Shown here piece by piece: positions 9,659 to 18,626 of a stretch of DNA of 64,000 nucleotides. A model generated the notes under the pieces. The model worked only from the letters and a program-made list of their open reading frames with translations. It did no database searches and was not told the DNA's origin. How positions within the stretch are numbered: position 1 is the stretch's first letter; every line of letters begins with the position of its first letter. The position numbers were made by a program, and so were the translations under genes. The stretch lies in contig NZ_CP042243.1 in the NCBI RefSeq assembly GCF_008152325.1, forward strand, positions 439,026 to 503,025, in the 5' to 3' direction. This DNA comes from Crassaminicella thermophila (GTDB lineage: Bacteria; Bacillota; Clostridia; Peptostreptococcales; Thermotaleaceae).

Positions 9659-10477
9659 ATGAATATTCAACAAAAAATAAGTCAATCTGCAAAATATATT
9701 CTTGATAAAACTAAATTCCAACCTGAAATCGGTCTCATATTAGGGTCGGGATTAGGAGCAATTGGAGAGCAAATAGAAGATGCAGAGTACTATCCTTATG
9801 ATGAAATTCCAAATTTTCCAGTTTCAACAGTAGAAGGACATGCAGGGCGATTGGTTATAGGAACATTAGAAGGAAAAAAAGTAATTGCTATGCAGGGCAG
9901 ATTTCATTTTTATGAAGGATACCATATGCAAGAAGTTACTTTTCCTGTTCGTGTAATGAAATTATTAGGGGTAAAGACATTAATTGTTACCAATGCGGCA
10001 GGTGCAGTAAATGCATCCTATAATCCTGGAGATTTAATGCTTATTAATGATCATTTAAATATGGCTAATACTAATCCATTGATTGGAAAAAATTTAGATG
10101 AGTTCGGCACACGTTTTCCAGACATGTCTAATGCATATGACAAAGATTTAAGAGAAAAAGTAAAACAGATTGCTAAATCTTTAAATATAGAGCTTAAAGA
10201 AGGTGTATATGCTTGCATGAGTGGTCCATCATACGAAACACCTGCAGAGATAAGAATGTTAAAAACATTAGGGGCAGATGCTGTAGGAATGTCTACTGTA
10301 CCAGAAGTAATAGTAGCCATTCACAGTGGGCTTAAAGTGATAGGTGTTTCTTGTATGACTAATATGGCTGCTGGTATATTAGACCAACCATTAGATCATG
10401 TTGAAGTAATGGAAACTTCAGCAAAAGCGAGAGAAAAATTTATTATGTTAATGAAGCAAGTGATAAAAAATATATAA
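9659..10477 (+). CDS. punA: Purine nucleoside phosphorylase
   Basis: Phosphorolysis of purine (deoxy)ribonucleosides to free base and (deoxy)ribose-1-phosphate in cytosolic purine salvage. 272 residues, the usual length of the trimeric PNP class. Seen are the phosphate-binding segment LGSGLG near residue 30, EGHAGRLVIG, the TNAAGAVN motif and the purine-site segment GPSYETPAEI followed by VGMSTVPE. The start at 9659 is supported by AGGAGGA just upstream; a longer frame from 9611 lacks such a site. A small XapX protein gene follows after 15 bases, probably in the same transcript, and a terminator closes the pair. Confidence 0.95.
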   Translation: MNIQQKISQSAKYILDKTKFQPEIGLILGSGLGAIGEQIEDAEYYPYDEIPNFPVSTVEGHAGRLVIGTLEGKKVIAMQGRFHFYEGYHMQEVTFPVRVMKLLGVKTLIVTNAAGAVNASYNPGDLMLINDHLNMANTNPLIGKNLDEFGTRFPDMSNAYDKDLREKVKQIAKSLNIELKEGVYACMSGPSYETPAEIRMLKTLGADAVGMSTVPEVIVAIHSGLKVIGVSCMTNMAAGILDQPLDHVEVMETSAKAREKFIMLMKQVIKNI

Positions 10478-10492
10478 AAGGGAGGGAAAAAT

Positions 10493-10660
10493 ATGAAATT
10501 AGAAATAATAGCTTTATTGATAGGAATTATTACAGGTGGAATATTTACATTTGCTAAGCTTCCTCTCCCTGCACCACCAACGATAGCAGGGATATCAGGA
10601 ATTGTTGGGATATTTTTAGGAGCTAAAATTGTAGAATATGTAATGAAGATTTATGCATAA
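10493..10660 (+). CDS. XapX-domain small membrane protein
   Basis: 55 residues, preceded by GGGAGGG. Two hydrophobic segments (about residues 4-20 and 31-48) flank the LPLPAPPTIAG turn typical of XapX (DUF1427) proteins. The family is named after a gene near xanthosine phosphorylase, and here too it follows a purine nucleoside phosphorylase gene, supporting the assignment. A role in nucleoside or base transport has been suggested for the family but is not shown by the sequence. Confidence 0.8.
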   Translation: MKLEIIALLIGIITGGIFTFAKLPLPAPPTIAGISGIVGIFLGAKIVEYVMKIYA

Positions 10661-10690
10661 GCTAAGGATATTCCTTGGCTTATGTTTTTA
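10656..10690 (+). terminator. Terminator of punA-xapX
   Basis: CATAAGCTAAGGA pairs with TCCTTGGCTTATG around a 3-base loop and is followed by TTTTTA. The 5' arm overlaps the XapX stop codon. Confidence 0.85.
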
Positions 10691-10739
10691 CAAAAAACAG
10701 ATATATGATAAAAAATAAAGGTATAAGGTGGGATTTATT

Positions 10740-11597
10740 GTGATCGTAGCTGGAAGAGAAATACTAAAACATGCACATAAACATGGATATGCGGTAGGAG
10801 CATTTAATGTAAATAATATGGAGCAGGTTAAAGCAATTATAGAGGCTGCAGAGGAGACAAAATCGCCTGTGATTATTCAGGCAAGCCAAGGTGGATTAAA
10901 GTATGCAGGGGTAGAATACATAGCGGCTATGGTAAAGGAAGCAGCAAAAAATGCATCAGTTCCTGTTGCGCTTCATCTAGATCATGGTACGGATTTTAAG
11001 CAGATTATGATGTGTATAAGAAATGGTTTTACTTCTGTTATGATAGATGCGTCACATTATGAACTAGAAGAAAATATTAAAAAAACGAGAAAGATAGTAG
11101 AAATGGCTCATGCAGTAGGAGTATCTGTTGAAGCTGAGCTTGGGAAAATAGGTGGAGTAGAGGACGATATATCAGTAGATGAAAAGGATGCAACATTTAC
11201 AGATCCTGATGATGCAGAAAAGTTTGTAGCTGAAACCGGAGTAGATTCTTTAGCAATAGCAGTAGGAACGGCTCATGGACCATACAAAGGAGAACCTAAA
11301 TTAGATTTTGAAAGAATAAAAGTTATTAAAGAAAAACTTAACATGCCATTGGTTTTACATGGATCTTCAGGAGTTCCAGAAGAAAGTATTAAAGAAGCAG
11401 TTCGTCTAGGAATTAACAAGATTAACATAGATACAGATATTAGAATGGCATTTCATAGAGCAGTAAAAGAATTTGTGAAGAAAAATCCAGATGTTTATGA
11501 CCCAAGAAAGATTTTATCACCAGCAAAGGAAGAAATGAAGAATGTAATAGCTGATAAGATGAGGATTTTTGGTTCTGCTGGTATGGCCTTAAGGTAA
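10740..11597 (+). CDS. fba: Class II fructose-bisphosphate aldolase
   Basis: Zinc-dependent cleavage of fructose-1,6-bisphosphate to dihydroxyacetone phosphate and glyceraldehyde-3-phosphate. 285 residues. Metal and substrate motifs are present in order: HLDHGTD near residue 80, EAELGKIGG near 130, AVGTAHG with its metal-binding His, HGSSG and INKINIDTD. The GTG at 10740 is chosen because AAGGTGGG lies 8 bases upstream and the protein then begins like other clostridial aldolases; an in-frame GTG at 10728 falls inside that site. The pfkA gene follows after 18 bases, forming a two-gene glycolytic operon. Confidence 0.95.
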   Translation: MIVAGREILKHAHKHGYAVGAFNVNNMEQVKAIIEAAEETKSPVIIQASQGGLKYAGVEYIAAMVKEAAKNASVPVALHLDHGTDFKQIMMCIRNGFTSVMIDASHYELEENIKKTRKIVEMAHAVGVSVEAELGKIGGVEDDISVDEKDATFTDPDDAEKFVAETGVDSLAIAVGTAHGPYKGEPKLDFERIKVIKEKLNMPLVLHGSSGVPEESIKEAVRLGINKINIDTDIRMAFHRAVKEFVKKNPDVYDPRKILSPAKEEMKNVIADKMRIFGSAGMALR

Positions 11598-12575
<978 letters not shown>

Positions 12576-12579
12576 TATG

Positions 12580-12818
12580 AATAACTAATTTCCAAAAGAA
12601 ATATAAAAAACGTTCATTCCAGATAACTTTTGAAAAAACTAAACTTCATTCCATGAAAAATACTAAACCTTCAAAACTCACCTTTGTTCAAACATTGAAG
12701 GTTCTTAACGTATTTTTCATGTAATTTCAGTAAGTTTTTTAGATTTACAAAAGTTATCAAAGTCATTCACTTATTATATATATTTCTTTTTAAAATGTTG
12801 ATGCTGTTTATCTATAGA
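12580..12818 (+). repeat. Palindromic intergenic element, full copy A
   Basis: One of a family of ~240-bp elements in this window. Nested inverted arms are visible: GATAACTTTTG (left) with CAAAAGTTATC (right), CATGAAAAATAC with GTATTTTTCATG, and ACCTTCA with TGAAGGT at the tip; the ends carry AAAAGAAATATA and TATATTTCTTTT. The right edge ends TTTATCTATAG, matching the left edges (CTATAGATAA) of other copies. It lies between pfkA and cobT. The element has no convincing ORF. Confidence 0.85.
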
Positions 12819-12873
12819 TGAAATTTTAAAAATTTTCATTGACAATTTATAACTTTCAAAATATAATTCAATT

Positions 12874-12908
12874 GAAACATCCATGCCAGATTTTGGTGTG
12901 GATGTTTC
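12874..12908 (+). promoter_or_regulatory. Hairpin in the cobT leader
   Basis: GAAACATCCA pairs perfectly with TGGATGTTTC around a 15-base loop, 36 bases before the cobT ATG. It lacks a T-run and could be a leader structure or stabiliser. The conserved cores of a cobalamin riboswitch were looked for and not found. Confidence 0.4.
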
Positions 12909-12944
12909 TCGTTATAAAACTATATGATAAATGGGAGGGGTAAA

Positions 12945-13994
12945 ATGGAATTATTAAATCAAACATTAAAGAAGATTGAAGGGTTAAATGAAGGAGCTAT
13001 GCAAAAGACAAAAGAAAGAATAGATAATTTAATAAAGCCTCAAAGAAGTTTAGGAAAATTAGAAGATATAGCTATTCAATTATCTGGAATAACAGGGAAA
13101 CTTTATCCAAAAGTAGATCGTAAAGCAATTATTGTAATGGCTGCAGATCATGGAGTATGCGAAGAAGGAATATCAGCAGCACCCCAGATTGTAACAAAAA
13201 TGATGACTTCCTATATAGCAAAGGGGTTAAGCGGCGTATGTGCATTAGCCTCTCAGGCAAGAGCAGAGGTTATAACAGTAGATATAGGTATAGCATCACA
13301 GATAGATGATGAAAATGTAATCAATAAAAAAGTAAGATTAGGGACTAATAATATGACAAAGGGACCTGCAATGACCAAAGAAGAAGCAATAAAAGCTTTA
13401 GAGGTAGGAATAGAAATAGCAACTGATGCAATTAAAAATGGAATAAACTTACTTGGAACTGGAGAAATGGGGATAGGAAATACGACGCCAAGTACAGCAA
13501 TATTAGCAGTAATGGGAGAGTTTGATGCAGAAGAAATTACAGGTATTGGTGCAAATCTGCCAAAAGAGGAATTAACAAATAAAATAAATGTAATAAAAAA
13601 AGCTATAGAAGTAAATAAACCAAATAAAAAAGATGCAATAGATGTATTAGCTAAAATAGGAGGACTTGATATAGCAGGTATGGCTGGTGTAATGATTGCT
13701 GGGGCTGCTAATAAAGTAGCTGTAGTGGTTGATGGATACATATCTACAGCAGCTGCTATTATTGCAACGGCCATTGAGCCAAAAGTAAAAGATTATCTAA
13801 TCAGTTCTCATATGTCTAATGAAAAAGGAGCAAGTAAGGCATCAGAAATTTTAGGATTAAAACCTATGCTTGATATGGATATGAGACTAGGTGAAGGAAG
13901 TGGTGCAGCTCTTGCTTTTAATATTATTGAGGCAGCTACATTTATGAATGAAAAAATGATTACGTTTCAAGAAGCAGGAATAGGTGTAGTTTAA
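12945..13994 (+). CDS. cobT: Nicotinate-nucleotide-dimethylbenzimidazole phosphoribosyltransferase
   Basis: Makes alpha-ribazole phosphate for the lower ligand of cobalamin. 349 residues, typical length. Characteristic segments are PQRSLGKLE near residue 33, MAADHGVCEEGISAAP (base-binding), GEMGIGNTTP near 175, and the C-terminal LDMDMRLGEGSGAALA with the catalytic Glu just downstream of GEGSG in this family. Start at 12945 after GGGAGGGG. No other cobalamin-synthesis gene is adjacent, but a cobalamin-dependent mutase-like gene lies at 37.9 kb. The 3' end and terminator are duplicated 2.7 kb downstream. Confidence 0.95.
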   Translation: MELLNQTLKKIEGLNEGAMQKTKERIDNLIKPQRSLGKLEDIAIQLSGITGKLYPKVDRKAIIVMAADHGVCEEGISAAPQIVTKMMTSYIAKGLSGVCALASQARAEVITVDIGIASQIDDENVINKKVRLGTNNMTKGPAMTKEEAIKALEVGIEIATDAIKNGINLLGTGEMGIGNTTPSTAILAVMGEFDAEEITGIGANLPKEELTNKINVIKKAIEVNKPNKKDAIDVLAKIGGLDIAGMAGVMIAGAANKVAVVVDGYISTAAAIIATAIEPKVKDYLISSHMSNEKGASKASEILGLKPMLDMDMRLGEGSGAALAFNIIEAATFMNEKMITFQEAGIGVV

Positions 13995-14025
13995 AAGAGT
14001 AGCATTTTTTGCTACTCTCTTATTT
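13995..14025 (+). terminator. cobT terminator
   Basis: AGAGTAGC pairs with GCTACTCT around TTTTTT, followed by a T-rich stretch. The same structure recurs at 16799-16828 in the duplicated cobT 3' end. Confidence 0.8.
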
Positions 14026-14163
14026 ATGTATGTAACTTTACAGATATGATATAGATAAAATATTTATACTATAATAGCTTTGCTTTGTGACATTTTATTA
14101 TAATATAATTAGATAGTATAATGAGAAATATTTTTTACAAAATAAATTTTTATTAAATAAAAG

Positions 14164-14595
14164 TTATATATTCTTTTTTGGACGCCAATTTTCATCTAAT
14201 TTTCTACCAGTTAGAATATCTAAACTCCACTCGTATGTATAAGAATTAGAATTAAAATTTGTAACTATATCTGCTGTATTCCATACAATTTCGATATAGA
14301 GCATAATAAAAATATTGAATATTAGATTAGTATCATAATCAAATTCTCCTATATATTTGTCAGCTCCAAATTCCCTATAAACACTTCTATGAATGAGTCT
14401 AATTTGTTTCTCTTGGGAAAAAACAGAATACTTTTCGCCTTTTCTACCTCCACTATGATGAAATATTTCGTAGGTATTACCTAAAAAATTAGCTTTTATA
14501 TGTCCTTGTTTGAAATTCACAATGGTTTTTATTTTGCCACAATACTCTTGATTAAAACTAATTACATAAGAAGGTAAATCTAAAAAATAATTCAA
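14164..14595 (-). CDS. Hypothetical protein, 143 aa
   Basis: No family is recognised. The protein is rich in aromatic residues and beta-type patterns (YVISFNQEY, FLGNTYEIFHHSG), with a hydrophobic helix near residues 85-100 (LIFNIFIMLYIEIVW) and a basic end (GRKLDENWRPKKNI). The pattern loosely resembles tubby/LURP-like lipid-scramblase-related folds, but this is weak. No strong ribosome binding site is seen before the ATG. It lies in the accessory patch bracketed by cobT duplicates and may have been acquired with it. Confidence 0.5.
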   Translation of the reverse strand: MNYFLDLPSYVISFNQEYCGKIKTIVNFKQGHIKANFLGNTYEIFHHSGGRKGEKYSVFSQEKQIRLIHRSVYREFGADKYIGEFDYDTNLIFNIFIMLYIEIVWNTADIVTNFNSNSYTYEWSLDILTGRKLDENWRPKKNI

Positions 14596-14765
14596 AATAG
14601 GGATTAGATTTAATATTTTTAGTAAAAAATTAGTTTCTTTTAAAAAACCTATATTATTTCATAATAGAAATTCCATAGTTTCTAAATATGTTTACTACTT
14701 TATATTTGAAAAAGATGTTACTTAGTTAGAAATTGTAAAGTGGTGATTAATATATCAATTTAGGA

Positions 14766-15023
14766 TTATTTCCAATTAAAAATTTTAGATAACAATTTAT
14801 ATACCAATCTAAAACAAAAAACAAAAACAGGAAAAGATAAAATTATATTTCGTAAACCTATAAGTGATTCATTATATGTGTGAGAAATTAAAAAACCTTC
14901 CAAAATATTTATAAGAATTAAACTATACAAAACCAATATAACGCCTACATAAAACCAGTAAAGAAAACTAGCTAGTTTAGATTCATATTTAGGACCAAAT
15001 ACTTTAAATATAAATTTATTCAT
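14766..15023 (-). CDS. Small membrane protein, 85 aa
   Basis: Starts at the ATG at 15023 behind GAGGGGG. Two hydrophobic segments are visible, about residues 20-42 (FLYWFYVGVILVLYSLILINIL) in part and 60-80 (IILSFPVFVFCFRLVYKLL), with a basic N-terminus and C-terminus. No family is recognised. Its position between an unknown gene and a decayed IS in the cobT-bracketed patch suggests accessory cargo. Confidence 0.55.
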   Translation of the reverse strand: MNKFIFKVFGPKYESKLASFLYWFYVGVILVLYSLILINILEGFLISHTYNESLIGLRNIILSFPVFVFCFRLVYKLLSKIFNWK

Positions 15024-15105
15024 AAAACAAACCCCCTCATAATAACAATAATCCATATAATTTCTTTATTATATGAACTAAAATCTTGGATTTAAGTCAA
15101 TAACC

Positions 15106-15647
15106 TGGACACAAAAAAGTTAAGTTTAAGCTGCTTTTTTGATAGATTCTTCGAAACCTTGAGGAGTCAGATATCCTATGCTACTGTGGATACGTTTTCT
15201 ATTGTACCAGCCCTCAATGTACTCAAATAAAGTCTTGTTTGCATTTTCAAAGCTTTGATATCTGGCATGGTTTACTTCTTCTTTCTTGAGGATTGCATGA
15301 AATGATTCAATACAAGCATTGTCATACGGATAGCCCCTTTGGCTAAACGAGTGTATCATTCCATATTTTCTAATAGTTTCTTGACCTTTTGTAGTTTTTG
15401 CAGGTCGGCTTGAGTAACGACTTTATCATCAATTTCTCCAACAGGAGAGAATTTTTTAATCCACTTATATATGGTAACTTCAGAAACACCATATTCGCTG
15501 CTTAAGCTTCTAACTACTTCTCCAGATTTATATAGGTTAACTACCATTTTTTTTAAAATCTTCATTGTATTTTGAAGTAGCTTCTTGTCTCATGGGGACA
15601 CATCCTTCCTTTTCTTTTATTTTAAAGACTTAACTAGAATGTGTCCA
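15106..15647 (-). mobile_element. Internally deleted IS3-family insertion sequence (IS150-like)
   Basis: The 542-bp block is bounded by imperfect inverted repeats: TGGACACA...AGTTAAGTTT on the left and, reverse-complemented, TGGACACA...AGTTAAGTCTT on the right. Inside are the start of orfA and the end of orfB joined by a deletion; an intact element would be ~1.2-1.4 kb. No clear target duplication remains. It cannot encode its own transposase. Confidence 0.85.
15126..15593 (-). pseudogene. IS3-family transposase remnant (orfA start fused to orfB end)
   Basis: The upstream part (from an ATG at 15593) is an IS3 OrfA helix-turn-helix region: VVRSLSSEYGVSEVTIYKWIKK. It is frameshifted early by an A8 run where seven A would keep the frame. 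The downstream part (15126-15359) is the OrfB integrase tail, with SFSQRGYPYDNACIESFHA, the catalytic Glu region, and YNRKRIHSSIGYLTPQ. The middle of the rve integrase domain, with its first two Asp residues, is deleted. Confidence 0.85.
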
Positions 15648-15705
15648 TAGAAATATATTAACATCATCTTTTTATATATTCTTTGTAATAGTCAGTTAAG
15701 TTTTT

Positions 15706-16125
15706 TAATATGTGAAATATATTACTTGTGCAATGTTTTTCTTTAATATTTTTTCAGCGCCTGAAGAACTTATATATTTAGATATATTTATTATATATTC
15801 TTCTAATCTTTTAGTCTTTTTTGCCTTGAAATCTATAAAATTAAATTTTTCTGCAAAAGTTTTATATTTACACTTTGGATTATTACAAAAAAATTTTCTG
15901 TTTTTAAGAACTATAATTACTTTTTACCTAAGATAGGTAAGTCCTGGAATGTTCTAATATAGGATGAATGAATCTTATTAGAACTAGTATTGCAATATAG
16001 ACAGACTAACTATATTCTTATTTGATTTAACATAGACATATATTTCATCATTTATTATTTCATATTTATTTAATTCTAAATTTTTGTCTAATAACGTTAT
16101 TAATTCTTCTATGTTAGCTTTACCC
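15706..16125 (-). pseudogene. ISL3-family transposase remnant
   Basis: The minus strand, read across at least one frameshift, gives pieces characteristic of ISL3 transposases: an N-terminal IEELITLLDKNLEL segment (~16090-16125), then KIHSSYIRTFQDLPILGK (~15930-15990), then RKFFCNNPKCKYKTFAE (the zinc-ribbon, ~15855-15905) and KKTKRLEEYI. The catalytic domain is missing. One frameshift lies at a short A run near 15930. The plus-strand frame over this stretch is an antisense artefact. Confidence 0.75.
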
Positions 16126-16129
16126 CTTT

Positions 16130-16673
16130 ATAAAATAATTGTTTGAATTTTAATATATTTTAATATTTCTCAACCTAAGTATGGAAAGAAGCGCAGTTAT
16201 ATTATCAATTACACCACTTTACAAGAAATAAAGCAATAGCTTATAGAGTGAAACGGTGGATTTGAATTTATTCTCTTCCACTATCTCCTTATCAAATTTG
16301 TACGTGAAGTAATGACTTCCAGATGTTTTTTCCATCAGCATTACAAGTTTTGAGCAACGTATTTTAAAACATTATCATTAAAGAAACTTACTATTTTTAA
16401 AACTCCTTTTTCTTTAGCACTTGTCTTTTGTTGTTAAACCAAAGGACTAAGCGTATTCTAATATACTTATCAACCTTTAAAAACTTTTCACATAAGATAA
16501 GCTTTAAATTTTTATATTTTGACTTGATTATATGTCGTTTCTTTCAGAATTCTAGTATTTCAATGTAACTTAAATAAACTTACATCATTTCTGAAATAAA
16601 ATTTACTTGTTATTTCAGAAATTTAAGTTGATTTAAAACATATTTATCTTAGAATGGATGCCTTTTTACTAAG
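16130..16673. other. Decayed AT-rich stretch without a credible gene
   Basis: No frame longer than ~60 codons with a plausible start. The minus strand around 16180-16370 yields a short fragment (LMEKTSGSHYFTYKFDKE) that looks like old coding sequence but is not recognised. The stretch connects the ISL3 remnant with the duplicated cobT end and is probably mobile-element debris. Confidence 0.5.
16587..16622. repeat. Perfect 13-bp inverted repeat
   Basis: ATTTCTGAAATAA and TTATTTCAGAAAT are exact reverse complements separated by 10 bases. It could be a mobile-element end or a hairpin. It lies just upstream of the duplicated cobT fragment. Confidence 0.6.
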
Positions 16674-16830
16674 CCAAAAGTAGATCGTAAAGCAATTATT
16701 GTAATGGCTGCAGCTCTTGCTTTTAATATTATTGAGGCAGCTACATTTATGAATGAAAAAATGATTACGTTTCAAGAAGCAGGAATAGGTGTAGTTTAAA
16801 AGAGTAGTATTTTTTGCTACTCTTTTAATT
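16674..16830 (+). pseudogene. Internally deleted duplicate of cobT 3' region
   Basis: Bases 16674-16713 match cobT 13107-13146 and 16709-16830 match 13904-14025, including the stop codon and terminator. The two blocks are joined at a shared TGCAG, so ~760 bp were lost between short direct repeats after duplication. The match is nearly identical, implying a recent event. The duplicate brackets the accessory patch at 14.0-16.7 kb. Confidence 0.9.
16799..16828 (+). terminator. Duplicated cobT terminator
   Basis: AGAGTAG and CTACTCT pair around a T-rich loop followed by TTTT. It is a near copy of the one at 13995-14025 and would insulate the downstream envelope genes. Confidence 0.75.
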
Positions 16831-17057
16831 TATGTTTACTTTTATTGATAAATTAATACAGGTAATGAATCATACAAAAAATATCTAATGTAATAATTTC
16901 CTGGGAAATAATATTGAAATAAATAGAAAAATATAAGAATTTGTCTTATACTTATTGAGAGCTTTTAAATAAAGCTTTGTAAATTTATTCTTCTTGATAA
17001 ATTTTTACATATGCGATAATCTTATTTTATAGGAATAAGGTTAGAAAGGATGAGATT

Positions 17058-17477
17058 ATGGAAAAGGATGTTGTTTTGTCACAAGAAGAAGAAAAAGTTA
17101 AAGGGCGTTCAAGGAAAGAAGAAAAGAAAAAAAATAAAATATTGATAAATGTGTTGGTTTTCTTGGTAAGTGCAAGTGTTTGGGGCTTTGTAGTGTATTA
17201 TGGATATACATATTCTAAGAATTATATTGATGTAGCTATAAAAAATGTACAACAAGAAAACGCAGTAAATATTCAAGAATTAAGTGAAAAAATTGAACTA
17301 TTGAGTAAAGAAATAAAAAATTTAAAGAATAGCATTGAAAATACAGATGATACAATTTCTGATTCTGCAGCTGTTCAAGAAAGAATCGATAAAAAGCTAA
17401 AAGATTTAGATGATCAATTAAAAACATTAGAAAAAAGCTTAAGAATATTACAGGAGGCACCAAATGAGCAAAATTAA
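17058..17477 (+). CDS. Membrane-anchored coiled-coil protein, 139 aa
   Basis: A charged N-terminus (~30 residues, Lys/Glu-rich) is followed by one membrane segment at ~30-50 (ILINVLVFLVSASVWGFVVYYGY) in part, then a long heptad-like coiled coil to the end (LSEKIELLSKEIKNLKN...). No enzymatic domain. GAAAGGA precedes the ATG. Its stop overlaps the start of the phosphodiester glycosidase gene by 14 bases, so the two are translationally coupled and probably act together at the cell surface. Function unknown. Confidence 0.75.
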   Translation: MEKDVVLSQEEEKVKGRSRKEEKKKNKILINVLVFLVSASVWGFVVYYGYTYSKNYIDVAIKNVQQENAVNIQELSEKIELLSKEIKNLKNSIENTDDTISDSAAVQERIDKKLKDLDDQLKTLEKSLRILQEAPNEQN

Positions 17478-18510
17478 CATATTTATGTTTTTTCTGATTG
17501 CTCCATTCATTGGTTTCTTTTTTATTGGTTCAGATTTTAAAGCTACTAGTCAACACATAAAATTTCCTGTAGAAGTGTTAGAAGAAAAAGTAGATGAATT
17601 ATATGATGAAGTTACTGATTTAGAAGAAAGTATTGTGGGTATGGGCTTTGCTTTAGAAAACCAAAAGGAAGTTTTTGCTGTTCAAGCTGAACAAATTACC
17701 GAGTTATCAAAACTTAGTGATTCACAAATAGAGCTATCTGATGATATTTATGAACAAAAAATATTAAAAATGCTAGGGTCACCAATAAAAACTCATATTA
17801 GTGATCGTACAGAGATAAAAATATTTAAATTAGCAGAGCTAGGATATAGAGGATATATTGCTAAAATAAAATTATTTGATCCTACTGCATTCAAAGTAGT
17901 ATTGGCTAAAGATAAACTTGGGGCATCAGAAACCACATCACAAGCGGCAAAAAGAACAAATGCTATTCTTGCTATTAATGGTGGAGGCTTTTATAGGGAG
18001 AAAAAAAATGGCAAGGTTTATACACATTTGATAGGAAATACAGTAATAGATGGGAAATTAGTAGAACCCTTTAATCCTTATCCAGGAGACTTATTTTTCG
18101 CTGGGATCAATAAAAAAGGACAAGTTATTGGAACTGTTCCTCATAAAGAAGAAGATTTAATGGAGCTTGATCCATACCAAGGAGTAAGTTTTTTACCTGT
18201 ATTATTAAAAGATGGAAAAAAGCTAGAGCTTCCACCTGAATGGAAAAAAACAAGACATCCTAGAACGATTATAGGAAAATATGCAAATGATGATTTAATT
18301 GTGATTGTAATAGATGGAAGACAAGGAAATTGGAGCATTGGAATTACTTTAGAAAGGCTACAGGACAAATTGTTAGAATTAGGTGTAAAAGAGGCGTATA
18401 ACCTAGATGGAGGCGGTTCTAGTGCTATGTATTATGATGGAAAAATTTTGAATAAACCCTCAGATGGAAGGGAAAGACCTGTAGTAAACAATATTGTTAT
18501 AATGCCTTAG
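17464..18510 (+). CDS. Phosphodiester glycosidase family protein (NAGPA domain), exported
   Basis: 348 residues. A hydrophobic signal or anchor is at residues ~6-22; residues ~30-95 form a helical/coiled region, and the C-terminal ~220 residues form the NAGPA (DUF2233) domain. Hallmarks are AINGGGFYR near residue 175, RHPRTIIGK, VIDGRQ and the near-terminal NLDGGGSSAMYY. The family removes GlcNAc-1-phosphodiester caps in eukaryotes and is linked to exopolysaccharide or sporulation-related surface sugars in bacteria; the substrate here is unknown. The 14-base overlap with the upstream coiled-coil gene suggests a partner. A strong terminator follows. Confidence 0.88.
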   Translation: MSKINIFMFFLIAPFIGFFFIGSDFKATSQHIKFPVEVLEEKVDELYDEVTDLEESIVGMGFALENQKEVFAVQAEQITELSKLSDSQIELSDDIYEQKILKMLGSPIKTHISDRTEIKIFKLAELGYRGYIAKIKLFDPTAFKVVLAKDKLGASETTSQAAKRTNAILAINGGGFYREKKNGKVYTHLIGNTVIDGKLVEPFNPYPGDLFFAGINKKGQVIGTVPHKEEDLMELDPYQGVSFLPVLLKDGKKLELPPEWKKTRHPRTIIGKYANDDLIVIVIDGRQGNWSIGITLERLQDKLLELGVKEAYNLDGGGSSAMYYDGKILNKPSDGRERPVVNNIVIMP

Positions 18511-18516
18511 TTAATT

Positions 18517-18545
18517 ACCTCCGTGATCAACGACGGAGGTTTTTA
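18517..18545 (+). terminator. Terminator
   Basis: ACCTCCGT pairs with ACGGAGGT around GATCAACG and is followed by TTTTT. Ends the two-gene envelope operon. Confidence 0.9.
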
Positions 18546-18626
18546 AATTATATTTTTCTATTTTTATCCTCTAAACCCAAGGAATAGACATACATTCTTA
18601 TAGCATATAATGAACTATGCAGGGGA

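Noticed and set aside
12652-12723. 23-codon frame starting ATGAAAAATACT in repeat copy A
   Set aside because: It is formed by the palindrome itself and is frameshifted in other copies; no ribosome site.
12840-12944. Possible cobalamin riboswitch before cobT
   Set aside because: A hairpin is present, but the conserved B12-box and core segments are not.
13253-13774. Minus-strand 173-codon frame inside cobT
   Set aside because: Shadow frame of a conserved gene, Ala/Ile/Pro-biased, no start signals.
15712-15936. Plus-strand 74-codon frame
   Set aside because: It is antisense to recognisable ISL3 transposase sequence and has no ribosome site.
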